Assembly (NCBI GenBank): GCA_910576975.1
Contig: CAJTJY010000010.1
Location: forward strand, 1 to 64,000
Source of the DNA: an uncultured Lachnospiraceae bacterium
GTDB lineage: Bacteria > Bacillota > Clostridia > Lachnospirales > Lachnospiraceae
Reading direction: 5' to 3'
Length of the DNA: 64,000 nucleotides
Shown here: positions 33,814 to 42,678 of the stretch, piece by piece
Layout: each line of letters begins with the position of its first letter
How positions within the stretch are numbered: position 1 is the first letter of the stretch
Notes under the pieces: generated by a model
The model's input: only the letters and a program-made list of their open reading frames with translations
What the model was told of the DNA's origin: nothing
Database searches by the model: none
Position numbers and translations under genes: made by a program

Positions 33814-34800
33814 TTAATCCATATCCATCAGTTCCTGCATTAAATTCGTATAATCCGTTCTCTTATCCTTTAAAAATTTGATGGCTGAAGAAGGATGACT
33901 GTTCAATATTCCAGTCAACAGATAAGGAATATCGTAGCCCCAAGTCACTCCCTCTTCTTTTAATTTCAACATATGCTTTTCCACGAAACGGATCATCGGT
34001 ATCTCGTTATATTTTGGATTCTTCAAAAAGCTAAGCAATGCCTCTAAAAAGCAATTACCAGCTCCCCTTCCCATTCCGCTTACCGTCGCATCCAGAAGGC
34101 AGATTCCCATGCGGCATGCCTCGATGGTATTGGCAAACGCAAGCTGCTGGTTGTTATGGGCATGAATGCCGACCGTCTTCCCTGCAGCATCAGCAGCCTC
34201 GACATATTTTCGTGAAAGCTTCGTAATCTGTTCTGGATAAAAAGAACCAAAGCTGTCCACCAAGTAAATCACGTCAACGGAGCTCTGTGCCAGAAGCTGC
34301 AGCGCCGCTTCCAAATCATCGCTGTTTACTTTGGACACCGCCATAATGTTGACTGTGACCTCATAGCCTTTCTTCTTGATATGCTCAATCATCTCAATAG
34401 CCGCCGGAATCTGATGTATATAAGTCGCCACCCGTACAAGATCCACGACGCTGTCTTTTCTTTGGAGTATATCCTTTTTATAATCACAACGCCCTGCATC
34501 TGCCATCACGGAAATTTTAAGGGAGGAATTATTGTCTCCCACTATGGCGCGGATATCTTTTTCATCGCAAAACTTCCACTTTCCAAAGCATTTGGGGTCA
34601 AACAGCTCCTTTGACGCCTTATAGCCAAACTCCATGTAGTCAACGCCCGCTTTGATATTCGCTTCATACAAGTCCCGCACAAATTCGTCAGAAAATGCAA
34701 AATTATTTACCAGCCCGCCGTCACGCATCGTACAGTCTAAAACCTTAATATCAGGGCTGTAATCCATCAATGTCCTTTTATTGTAATTCTCAACCTGCAT
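33814..34800 (-). CDS. Aldolase of the HMGL-like (DRE-TIM) family, substrate unknown
   Basis: A 328-residue TIM-barrel aldolase. The metal-binding start VLDCTMRDGGLVNNF (about residue 20) and the HAHNNQQLAFANT segment (His-X-His, about 215) are the DRE-TIM signatures shared by 4-hydroxy-2-oxovalerate aldolase, HMG-CoA lyase and isopropylmalate synthase. DATVSGMGRGAGN (about 240) is also typical. The start at 34800 follows GGAGGAATTTAAA. No partner such as an acylating aldehyde dehydrogenase is adjacent, and a terminator follows, so it stands alone. It might act in amino-acid, sugar or natural-product metabolism. Confidence 0.85.
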   Translation of the reverse strand: MQVENYNKRTLMDYSPDIKVLDCTMRDGGLVNNFAFSDEFVRDLYEANIKAGVDYMEFGYKASKELFDPKCFGKWKFCDEKDIRAIVGDNNSSLKISVMADAGRCDYKKDILQRKDSVVDLVRVATYIHQIPAAIEMIEHIKKKGYEVTVNIMAVSKVNSDDLEAALQLLAQSSVDVIYLVDSFGSFYPEQITKLSRKYVEAADAAGKTVGIHAHNNQQLAFANTIEACRMGICLLDATVSGMGRGAGNCFLEALLSFLKNPKYNEIPMIRFVEKHMLKLKEEGVTWGYDIPYLLTGILNSHPSSAIKFLKDKRTDYTNLMQELMDMD

Positions 34801-34943
34801 TTTAAATTCCTCCATCTTGCACGCTAATCCCTGCCAAGCAGGATTTATACACTCACACTTTAAATTGTTAAACTTTAAACTAATAAAGTGTCTTTATCAT
34901 ACAAAATAAAAACCCCTTTGTCAATCCTTTTTCTTACATCAGG

Positions 34944-37883
34944 CTATTTCAGGAATTGGGCAAGTACTTCCATAAAGATATTGATATCTAAAGGTTTCGC
35001 AATATGAGCGTTCATTCCATTTTTTAATGCCGCCTCTTTATCTTCTTCCAGCGCATTAGCCGTCATCGCAAGGATCGGCATCGTCTTAACATCTTTCCTT
35101 TGCATGTTACGGATCGTCCTCGTCGCCTCATACCCATCCATAATCGGCATCTGCACATCCATCAAAACAAGGTCATAATAATATTCTTCTGAGCGTTCGA
35201 CCATCGCAACTGCATCCGTTCCATCGGGAGCAGACTCCACTACAAACCCGGATTCCGTCAAGATAACCTCTGCAATCTCCCGGTTAAGCTCAATGTCTTC
35301 CACCAAAAGAACACGCTTGCCGCTAAAATCAGCCAGCGTCCATGCCGGGGGTTCCGCCTCTTTTCCAAGCAGGTTATTTGCTGCAAGCAGCGCCGCTTTC
35401 AAGTCCGACATAAACAGAGGCTTCGCACAAAATGCCGTAACTCCCGCAGCCTTTGCCTCCTCCTCAATATCTGTCCAGTCATACGCCGTGAGAATAATGA
35501 TAGGCACTTCGTCTCCCACCACCTTGCGGATCTTTCGGGAAGTCTCTACGCCGCTGGTCTCTGGCATCTGCCAGTCAATGATATAAGTATGGTAAGAATC
35601 CCCTTCCTCATACGCCATTTTTGCCCGGTACGCCGCCTCTCTGCCAGAAGTCGTCCATTCTGAACGCATTCCGATCTGGGTCAGCATCTTGCTGACGCTG
35701 CTGCAAGTATTAAAGTCATCATCTACAACCAGCGCCCGAAGACCATGAAGCTCCTTGATCTGCTCCGCATTCTTCTCAACGTCCTGTAACTTGAGATTGA
35801 TTTCGACCCTGAAAGTGCTCCCCTTGCCAATCTCGCTCTCGACTTCAATGGTTCCGTTCATCATCTCGATAATGTTTTTGGTGATTGCCATTCCAAGTCC
35901 CGTGCCCTCGATCCCGGACTGCGTCGCCGTTGCCTCCCGCTCAAACGGCTCAAAGATATGTTTTACAAACTCTGGCGACATACCGATTCCATTATCTTTA
36001 ATAATAAAGATATAATCGCCGTACCCATGACGGAACGTGGTTTTTTGCATAATCCGAAAGGTGACCGTCCCGCCTGCAGGCGTGTATTTTACGGCATTGC
36101 TCAAAAGATTGATAAATACCTGATTGAGTTTGAGGGCGTCGGCTATGACCTCTTCATTTGCAACCTCAAAGGTATCTATAAACAATTCTAACTGTTTTGC
36201 TTTCACCTGCGGCTGAATGATATTTACAAGATTATGCATTAGTTCAGAGATATTGCAGTCTTGTTCCTTGATCTGAACTTTCCCGCTTTCAATTCTGCTC
36301 ATATCCAAAATGTCATTGATCAGGCTCAGCAGATGGTTGCTGGAAGAGAGCACTTTCTGCAGAGAGTCCCTTACCTGGTCTTTGTTGTCAATATGACTCA
36401 CCGCAATGGTTGCAAACCCAATAATCGCATTCATGGGCGTGCGGATGTCGTGAGACATATTCGACAAAAACGTAGTCTTCGCCTTGTTGGCGTGCTGCGC
36501 CTGCATCAGAGCATCCTGCAGCGCCTGGGTGATATGCATTTCTTTCTCTTTTACCTCTGTAATGTTCTGGCGAATAAAAAGGATTTTGTTAACCTTTCCC
36601 TGATTACGTTCCAGACATATGATGTTCACATGCTCCCATTCATCCCTGTTATTGCGGAACACATGGGATTCAAAACGCAAGTCATCCTGCCCCTGCATCG
36701 CCTCAATCACTGACGCGCTGCTGATTTGCCGGGCAAACTCCTTACGTTCTTCCTCCTCTTTCACCAAAGAACTAAGATACGGCACTAGCTCCTCATATGC
36801 CCCGTTTACGGGAATGCCGCTTTTTTCTGGTCTGGTTCCTCCCAAGTATTGATAGGTGCCAGTTTCAAAATCCACCATCACAAAACGCGAAAACAAGGTA
36901 TTAACGCCACTGATGATATACGCCATTTCCTGATTTTCCATTTTCAGCATCTGCCGCTCTCTTCTTGCCCGTATCAGCAGTATCACGACATAGACCGCAA
37001 ACAGCCCCATCAACATAATTTCTAACTGAATCCCTATGATATTTTCATCCCGGATCATGGTCTGAGTAACGCTTTTGGGAAATGTTTGCACAAGGACAAA
37101 ATGATATTCTGGAAGGGTGATAACGCATAGATTATCCGTCTTGTTGCTAGTCTTGCAGATAAATGATCCTTCTCCGCCCTTTTCAAAAATTTCTCTTGCA
37201 TTTTGCGCCGTATCTGGATCAATGATGTCATTCTCTGTCATCATGTCAATCAGATTGCCCTCATGTGCAACCTTATCAGAACATGCAATCACTGTTCCGT
37301 CCTGCAAGCACAGATGTACCGACGCCTCCTCGCCAAAATAAGTGGCGGCAAGCATGTTTTTCAAATATTCCTCCGCCAGATAAACGCCCCGCAGCACGCC
37401 TATGATTTCACCCTTACAACGGACTGGCGCATAAAAGCACAGCATGACCTCGTCAAAAAACCTAGAATCAAACACGACAGAAATACCACTTTCCCCGCGC
37501 AGGCCGTTGACATAGTAATCACGACCAGAAGCGTCCGATGTCTGCCCGTCTGAAACATGGTTGACGCCGTCAATGTCTGTAAACAGCACTGAGTCAAACA
37601 TCGAATTGCTCTCGATCTTTTTGAGCATTTCCTGGGTGACGACGGGCTCTGTCAGGCTTTCTCCGACGAAATAAGTATAGGTACGAATAATGTTGAGCGC
37701 ATTCTCCAATTCTAAATTTATCTGCTCCACCGTCTGCTCTGCCGAGTCTGCGGCATAGCTTTTGTTGCGTTCCTCTATGCGTAAGCTGTTTTGCGTCGTA
37801 TACCAGCGAAACAAAATAATAATCCCCGCTAAAAGAAGCAAGACATAGAGCATCGGCTGCAGCAGTTTTCTCTTTCCTTTCAT
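34944..37883 (-). CDS. Hybrid sensor histidine kinase with two receiver domains
   Basis: A 979-residue membrane kinase. Layout: TM1 (about 10-28), a dCache-like extracellular sensor (about 35-285), TM2 (about 288-308), a PAS-like domain (about 325-450), HisKA with FLSNMSHDIRTPMNAIIGF (phospho-His about 475), HATPase with NQVFINLLSNAVKYTP and DNGIGMS/GTGLGMAI, receiver 1 (LRALVVDDDFNTCSS; about 715-835, phospho-Asp in IIDWQMPE), receiver 2 (RVLLVEDIELNREIAE; about 860-975, phospho-Asp in LVLMDVQMPIMDGYEA). It senses an external ligand and relays phosphate. No separate output regulator or Hpt gene is nearby. GGGAGGAAA precedes both a GTG at 37889 and the ATG at 37883; the ATG is preferred. Confidence 0.93.
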   Translation of the reverse strand: MKGKRKLLQPMLYVLLLLAGIIILFRWYTTQNSLRIEERNKSYAADSAEQTVEQINLELENALNIIRTYTYFVGESLTEPVVTQEMLKKIESNSMFDSVLFTDIDGVNHVSDGQTSDASGRDYYVNGLRGESGISVVFDSRFFDEVMLCFYAPVRCKGEIIGVLRGVYLAEEYLKNMLAATYFGEEASVHLCLQDGTVIACSDKVAHEGNLIDMMTENDIIDPDTAQNAREIFEKGGEGSFICKTSNKTDNLCVITLPEYHFVLVQTFPKSVTQTMIRDENIIGIQLEIMLMGLFAVYVVILLIRARRERQMLKMENQEMAYIISGVNTLFSRFVMVDFETGTYQYLGGTRPEKSGIPVNGAYEELVPYLSSLVKEEEERKEFARQISSASVIEAMQGQDDLRFESHVFRNNRDEWEHVNIICLERNQGKVNKILFIRQNITEVKEKEMHITQALQDALMQAQHANKAKTTFLSNMSHDIRTPMNAIIGFATIAVSHIDNKDQVRDSLQKVLSSSNHLLSLINDILDMSRIESGKVQIKEQDCNISELMHNLVNIIQPQVKAKQLELFIDTFEVANEEVIADALKLNQVFINLLSNAVKYTPAGGTVTFRIMQKTTFRHGYGDYIFIIKDNGIGMSPEFVKHIFEPFEREATATQSGIEGTGLGMAITKNIIEMMNGTIEVESEIGKGSTFRVEINLKLQDVEKNAEQIKELHGLRALVVDDDFNTCSSVSKMLTQIGMRSEWTTSGREAAYRAKMAYEEGDSYHTYIIDWQMPETSGVETSRKIRKVVGDEVPIIILTAYDWTDIEEEAKAAGVTAFCAKPLFMSDLKAALLAANNLLGKEAEPPAWTLADFSGKRVLLVEDIELNREIAEVILTESGFVVESAPDGTDAVAMVERSEEYYYDLVLMDVQMPIMDGYEATRTIRNMQRKDVKTMPILAMTANALEEDKEAALKNGMNAHIAKPLDINIFMEVLAQFLK

Positions 37884-37926
37884 TCTCACTTTCCTCCCTT
37901 AATGTTTTTAGGTTCTACTTTCTTCC

Positions 37927-38706
37927 TCAAAACGACATCAGACTGTCGCCATGTTTTCGCAGCCATCGCTTCCATTCTTGATAATCCGGCAGGATATCTG
38001 CAACTTCTTTCCAAAATTCCTTACTGTGATTCATATGTTTGAGATGACACATTTCATGTACGACGACATATCTCAACACTTGCGGCGGCGCCATAATCAG
38101 CCGCCAGTTAAAATTGAGATTCCTTTTGCTGCTGCAGCTTCCCCAGAGGCTTTTCTGGTCTTTGATAGAAATACGGTTTACGGATTCCTCAAAAAAACTG
38201 CTGTAATTTGCCACGAGCTTAGCGATCCATTGCCCTGCCTGCTGATAATACCATTGCAGCAGATGCTTGCGAATCTCTGCGTCCTGTCCAGATTCTGCAT
38301 ACACAATCATCTGTTCCCCCAAAAGCGCCACTCTGCCATGTCTCTTTTCCCTCTCCCGTTCCATAACAAACGCTTCTTTCTTTGCTGCTTCCTGCTTGCT
38401 TTCTTTCTGGTTTTCTTCCTTATATATCTTTAAAAAATATGCCTTTCCCTGATACCAAAGCTGCCTGCCTTCCGTAAATCCTAGAACATCCGTAGCGCTT
38501 TGATCTGCAAGCCTTCGCCGCTTTTTGATAATCCAGGGCGCTTTTTTTTGCACCACATGCTGGATTTCTTCCCTAGAAACCTGATCCGGAGCTTTCACCA
38601 AAACTTTTTGATCTGGCTCAACTGTGATCGAAATCGTCTTTCTCCTGCCCTGAATCAAAACATATTCTATAGATTCTCCTTCATATTGAACATTTTGAAC
38701 GTTCAC
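37927..38706 (-). CDS. YgjP/SprT-like zinc metallopeptidase (DUF45 family)
   Basis: A 259-residue cytoplasmic protein. The zinc motif is YVVVHEMCHLKHMNHSKEFW (HExxH plus a downstream His), with KSLWGSCSSKRNLNFNWRL just before it, the typical YgjP arrangement. The N-terminal segment IEYVLIQGRRKTISITVEP is also family-like. A Lys/Glu-rich insertion (about residues 100-125) is longer than usual. The precise activity in this family is poorly defined; a peptidase is the usual assignment. Confidence 0.88.
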   Translation of the reverse strand: MNVQNVQYEGESIEYVLIQGRRKTISITVEPDQKVLVKAPDQVSREEIQHVVQKKAPWIIKKRRRLADQSATDVLGFTEGRQLWYQGKAYFLKIYKEENQKESKQEAAKKEAFVMEREREKRHGRVALLGEQMIVYAESGQDAEIRKHLLQWYYQQAGQWIAKLVANYSSFFEESVNRISIKDQKSLWGSCSSKRNLNFNWRLIMAPPQVLRYVVVHEMCHLKHMNHSKEFWKEVADILPDYQEWKRWLRKHGDSLMSF

Positions 38707-38925
38707 GCTTTCACCTCCGGTCTTCCTCTCTCAGTTCTGTCTTCCCATTATACAATTTATCTGGGCAACATTCAATTCTATATCTTGGAAAACTCGCAAA
38801 CTCAAATGGAAAATCTGATTGACATATATAGCAGGACTGTATACAATTAATGTATCTTACAAGATGGTCAAATGGTCATAATGTGATGCCAGAGAGAGTA
38901 AAAATTGTAAGAAAGGAGCATTCAT

Positions 38926-39600
38926 ATGATAAAGCACAGACTGTTTTTCTCAAATATGCAAAAAGAAGAGGACTGGATCAATCGGGTCATCGCAAAAGGT
39001 TACCGCCTGAAATCCCTGATCCCTGGAAGATATCAATTCGAAAAGCTGGATTCTTCATACAATGCAAAAACATTTCGCAAGGAAACAGAATCTTGCTGCG
39101 GCTTTCTTCCCATAGTAAAGCTTGATTTTCGCAAATTCGCCAGCTTGGAAGATTTCAAGGATTATGTGACGCTGTTTGAAGATTCTGGATGGCGCCATAT
39201 CGCCGGAAACCGTTCCGAAGGGCCACAGTATTTTGAAAAAATACAGCCAAACAGCCCAGATGATATTTTCTCTGATTCCACGTCCAGCGCAAACCGTTAC
39301 TGGCGAATGTTCTATATACAGCTTGGAATTTATACGCTGGAAATAGCTCTGATAATTGTCTTGTTGATAAATATCATGGTTCAGCTCCTTTCTTTTTCCA
39401 ACTGGAAGTCTCTGTACTACACGCCAGGATTATGGGAACTGCACGGTCTTTCTTTTTGGAAAGCCTTTCTCCTTGAGACTCCTTTGGCATTACTGCGGAG
39501 CGGATTTCTGTTGCCTTTACTTGCTGTTGTTGCAGCATATTTCGGCTTTTTGGGACTGCGTTCCTTTTACTGGCGCCGCAAAGAAAAAAGTGACAAATAA
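38926..39600 (+). CDS. DUF2812 membrane protein
   Basis: A 224-residue protein. An N-terminal soluble DUF2812-type domain (HRLFFSNMQKEEDWINRV, GYRLKSLIPGRYQFEK, LFEDSGWRHIAGN) is followed by two or three membrane helices (about 128-152 and 185-212). The family is often paired with a PadR-type repressor; none is present here, so regulation is unclear. GAAAGGAG precedes the ATG. The function is unknown. Confidence 0.8.
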   Translation: MIKHRLFFSNMQKEEDWINRVIAKGYRLKSLIPGRYQFEKLDSSYNAKTFRKETESCCGFLPIVKLDFRKFASLEDFKDYVTLFEDSGWRHIAGNRSEGPQYFEKIQPNSPDDIFSDSTSSANRYWRMFYIQLGIYTLEIALIIVLLINIMVQLLSFSNWKSLYYTPGLWELHGLSFWKAFLLETPLALLRSGFLLPLLAVVAAYFGFLGLRSFYWRRKEKSDK

Positions 39601-39616
39601 TAAATCATGCTGCAAA

Positions 39617-39716
39617 GGGCCGTTGCAAAATAGCCGCCATATACAGGATATGCTTTCAGACCTCAAGAATCTCATCCATATATTGTATAAGCTGCATTTT
39701 GCAACGGCCTCTTCTT
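39617..39716. terminator. Palindromic hairpin between convergent genes, probable bidirectional terminator
   Basis: GGCCGTTGCAAAAT (39618-39631) pairs perfectly with ATTTTGCAACGGCC (39696-39709), with inner complementarity around ATATACAGGATATG/CATCCATATATTG. A T-rich tail (CTTCTTTTTT) follows on the plus strand. The right half recurs at 17303-17346, so it is also a repeat family. Confidence 0.6.
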
Positions 39717-39718
39717 TT

Positions 39719-40555
39719 TTAATCTGCTTCTTTCGCCGCTTTCACCCCTGGCAATTGATCAAGAGAGCGAAAAGTATAACCCATCTGCTCCCACTTTGTC
39801 AAAAGTTCGTCAATTATTTCCCCATTTGTCTTAGAAGTATTATGTAATAGCACGATCGCTCCTGGATGTACCCGTTTCAGAAGTTTGTCAAAAGCTTCCT
39901 CATGGGTTGGCTGGCTGTCCTGGTTCCAGTCGACATAGGCAAGGCTCCAGAAAAACGTCTGATATCCCAGTTCTTTGGCAATCTGTAGATTATTCTCACT
40001 GTATTTTCCCTGGGGCGGACGGTAGTATTTGATCATCGGCTCGCCGACTGTCTGCTTATACAAGCTCTCCAACTCGCCCAGTTCTTTAGAAAATTGCTCC
40101 TTATTCATCTTTGTCATATCTGGATGATGATAACTATGATTGCCCACAATATGGCCTTCCTCTGCCATCCGCTTCACCAAGTCTGGACTAGTAGTCAGAT
40201 AATTTCCAACAATGAAAAATGTAGCTTTGGCGTCATGTTTTTTGAGCGCATCTAAAATCAGAGGCGTATTGCCGTTTTCAAACCCACAGTCAAAGGTAAG
40301 GTATAATACTTTCTCCTTCGTATCCTCGGCATAAAAGGCATCATATTTTGCCATTTCTTCAAAGCTGGCATTTGCAACCGGGGGTTGCCCTTCTTCTTGA
40401 AAACTCAGTCCCCAGTTGCCCTCTGCGCCCGGCTGAAAGACCTTGGCTGCCGCAGGCACCGCCTGGGCTGCAAAACGCCCAAGAAAAAAGGCTCCCACAA
40501 ATAAGACAAGTACCAAAACGACCGATTTTGCTTTTAAATTCTCCTGCACAATCAT
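39719..40555 (-). CDS. pdaA: Polysaccharide deacetylase, PdaA type (spore cortex)
   Basis: A 278-residue protein with an N-terminal membrane/signal segment (about 10-30) and an extracytoplasmic NodB-fold domain. Metal ligands: Asp in LYLTFDCGFENGNT and the His pair in VGNHSYHHPDM. YYRPPQGKYSENNL gives the Arg-Pro-Pro motif, and GAIVLLHNTSKTN the last catalytic His. The N-terminal NWGLSF lead-in and WSLAYVDWNQD match PdaA proteins, which remove acetyl groups from muramic residues to allow muramic-lactam formation in the spore cortex. It supports a spore-forming host. Confidence 0.88.
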   Translation of the reverse strand: MIVQENLKAKSVVLVLVLFVGAFFLGRFAAQAVPAAAKVFQPGAEGNWGLSFQEEGQPPVANASFEEMAKYDAFYAEDTKEKVLYLTFDCGFENGNTPLILDALKKHDAKATFFIVGNYLTTSPDLVKRMAEEGHIVGNHSYHHPDMTKMNKEQFSKELGELESLYKQTVGEPMIKYYRPPQGKYSENNLQIAKELGYQTFFWSLAYVDWNQDSQPTHEEAFDKLLKRVHPGAIVLLHNTSKTNGEIIDELLTKWEQMGYTFRSLDQLPGVKAAKEAD

Positions 40556-40635
40556 CTCTCCATCCCCTTGGAAAAGGGGCGTTTCCTTTTGTTACATGTA
40601 TATTTGATAGAAAGCCTTTTCATTCCAAAAACATC

Positions 40636-41187
40636 CTATTGGCGGTATATTATTTTCTCTGCAAGCTCCCTGGCTCTGTCTTCGTCCGTTAAGTAAGCCG
40701 CAAGCCGCAGCGCAAAAGCAATGGAAGTGCCCATTCCTCGGCTGGTAATCACGTTCCCTGCCTCCGCCACCTCTTCATAAATTACCTCTGCCCCAGTAAG
40801 CTTGTCCTCAAATCCAGGATAACATGCCGCTTGTTTTCCCTCCAGCAACCCTGCCTGTCCTAAGACGCTTGGGGCAGCGCAGATGGCCGCCACAAGCTTT
40901 CCTGCTCCTGCAAAGGAACAGATTGTCTCGTTTACCCCTGCGTGTGCGCCAAGATTCGTTGTTCCTTCTAAGCCTCCAGGCAGCACGACGCCATCTAAGC
41001 TTTCAAAATCCACAGCCTCATACAATGTGTCTGCAATCACCGGAATATTATGGGAACCACATACTTCTGCGCTCCCCATGATGGAGATCGTTGCTACCTC
41101 TACGCCTGCACGGCGCAGGATGTCTACCACAGTCAGTCCCTCAATCTCCTCAAATCCCTGTGCTAAAAAAACGCCTATTTTTTTCAT
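40636..41187 (-). CDS. DJ-1/PfpI-family protein (ThiJ/YajL-like)
   Basis: A 183-residue glutamine-amidotransferase-fold protein. The nucleophile elbow is VAAICAAPSVLGQAGL with the conserved Cys (about residue 102). GFEEIEGLTVVDILRRAG supplies the conserved Glu. TSRGMGTSIAFALRLAAYL is typical of DJ-1 relatives. The family includes deglycase and stress-protective chaperone-like proteins. Upstream is the nested palindrome at 41235-41521. Confidence 0.9.
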   Translation of the reverse strand: MKKIGVFLAQGFEEIEGLTVVDILRRAGVEVATISIMGSAEVCGSHNIPVIADTLYEAVDFESLDGVVLPGGLEGTTNLGAHAGVNETICSFAGAGKLVAAICAAPSVLGQAGLLEGKQAACYPGFEDKLTGAEVIYEEVAEAGNVITSRGMGTSIAFALRLAAYLTDEDRARELAEKIIYRQ

Positions 41188-41268
41188 GTCTCATACCCTC
41201 CATGATGATTTTTAAAATTTTAATTTGTATTATAGCAAATGGCATTGCAGGTGTAAACCTTGCAATGC

Positions 41269-41506
41269 TTTGAGTTTCCCCATTTTGCACATAAAAGAGG
41301 GCTGTCGCACGAATGTCTTTACTTGTTTAAAAGGTCTTGCCGCTCATGCGGCAAAGACAGAATACACAAAAATCACTCTGGAAAGCTAGCTTTCTAAGAT
41401 GACTTTTGTGTATTTTGTTTGCATTGCTTTGCAATGGAAACCTTTTGATCAAGTGAAGACATTCGTGCGACAGCCCTCTTTTATGTGCAAAATGGGGAAA
41501 CTCAAA
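41269..41506. repeat. Family-B palindrome with a family-A element nested inside (B3)
   Basis: The outer arms TTTGAGTTTCCCCATTTTGC, ACATAAAAGAG and their exact complements enclose a complete long-form family-A copy (41297-41478). TGCAATGC occurs as a direct repeat on both sides (41261-41268 and 41507-41514). A further perfect 15-bp inverted repeat, GCAAATGGCATTGCA/TGCAATGCCATTTGC (41235-41249, 41507-41521), extends the symmetry. Confidence 0.8.
41297..41478. repeat. Family-A palindromic repeat, long form (copy A5)
   Basis: The arms GAGGGCTGTCGCACGAATGT and CTTTACTTG pair with CAAGTGAAGACATTCGTGCG and ACAGCCCTC. The inner core carries GCCGCTCATGCGGCAAAGAC, AATACACAAAA...TTTTGTGTATT, and AAAGCTAGCTTT at the centre. 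It sits inside the family-B arms. Confidence 0.8.
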
Positions 41507-41522
41507 TGCAATGCCATTTGCT

Positions 41523-42665
41523 CTAATTCTTTTTTGTTTTTGTCCTGCTAAACACGTTTGCAGCTACCGCCGCCACAAGCGGGACTGTGCAGATTATGCC
41601 AACGCTTCCAGCAATCGCCTGCACGACTTCGATTGCCACAAAATTCGTATTCATCAATTGCTGAAAACTCACGCCATAGGAATAAATCATCAACATCATA
41701 TTTAATGAACTTCCTGCAAACGCCAATATCAGCGTATTTGACATGGTTCCCATGGCGTCTCTTCCAATATTCATGCCTGAGGCAAATAGCTCTCTAGCTC
41801 CAAGAGAAGGGTTTACCTGATGCAATTCTGCGATAGCGGAAGCGATGCTCATTGCCACGTCCATTACCGCTCCCATGCAGGCAATCAGCACGCCGCAGAG
41901 AAATAAGTTCTTTACCTCCAACTCCGTGGTGCTTGTGATCAAAAGCAGTGTTTCCGCTTCATCCATCTGGTAAGTGGTTACTGACATGATTCCCTGCGCC
42001 AGCAGAGAAAACACAGCTCCCACCAGCACTCCGCCAAGACTTCCCAGCGCCGCCACCACCGTCTTCGTACACACCCCGTCAATCAAGAAAAACGTCACAA
42101 AATTGCATACCAAGATCAAAGTTATTGTAACTCCAAGCGGAGAGTATCCTTTTAAAGACAGTGGCAACAGAATCCAGATAATGCACACCATGGTAAATAC
42201 CAAGCCTGCCACTGACTTTGCGCCTTTCTTTCCTCCTACGGCAATCAGCAAAAGCACAAAGACCAGCAAGCATCCAATTAGCCATGGCACACGGTAATAA
42301 TTATAGATGGAAACCTGATACGCTCCCTCGCCAGTCGTATCAATCCGTATGGAAACCTTGTCTCCCTTGCCCACGCGTACATTGTAAAGCGAGCTGAAAT
42401 AATTCTCCACGACTGCCGTATCGCCTTGATACCTTCCAGTGAGGATTTCCACCTCTAATGTCATGCTGCCGCGCCAGATTCCCTCCATCTGCTCATCTAC
42501 GGTGATGCGGTTTTCAATCACCCGCATCACCTTTGCTACTTCATATTCAATTCCTGCTGTATCGCTGCTGTGGTAGGTGGGCCTGTCATGGTTTGCATAA
42601 TAGAGCATCCCTGCAAACAAAATCCCAACCGCCACAGCAATCACTATGTTTTTTATCTTGCTCAT
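41523..42665 (-). CDS. YibE/F-family membrane protein
   Basis: A 380-residue protein. One N-terminal membrane helix (about 6-24) precedes an extracytoplasmic beta-rich domain (about 30-125: MTLEVEILTGRYQGDTAVVE, KGDKVSIRIDTTG). Six to seven C-terminal helices contain the conserved GAVMDVAMSIASAIAELH and RDAMGTMSNTLILAFAGSS. The family is widespread in Firmicutes and its function is undefined; it may be a transporter. It is the gene immediately downstream of the giant PHP surface protein (13-nt gap), so the two probably share a transcript. Confidence 0.88.
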   Translation of the reverse strand: MSKIKNIVIAVAVGILFAGMLYYANHDRPTYHSSDTAGIEYEVAKVMRVIENRITVDEQMEGIWRGSMTLEVEILTGRYQGDTAVVENYFSSLYNVRVGKGDKVSIRIDTTGEGAYQVSIYNYYRVPWLIGCLLVFVLLLIAVGGKKGAKSVAGLVFTMVCIIWILLPLSLKGYSPLGVTITLILVCNFVTFFLIDGVCTKTVVAALGSLGGVLVGAVFSLLAQGIMSVTTYQMDEAETLLLITSTTELEVKNLFLCGVLIACMGAVMDVAMSIASAIAELHQVNPSLGARELFASGMNIGRDAMGTMSNTLILAFAGSSLNMMLMIYSYGVSFQQLMNTNFVAIEVVQAIAGSVGIICTVPLVAAVAANVFSRTKTKKN

Positions 42666-42678
42666 TTATCTTTCCAAA

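Noticed and set aside
33386..33817. A plus-strand frame between tig and the aldolase gene
   Set aside because: It begins antisense in tig, crosses the tig promoter and ends in the aldolase terminator. No start signal.
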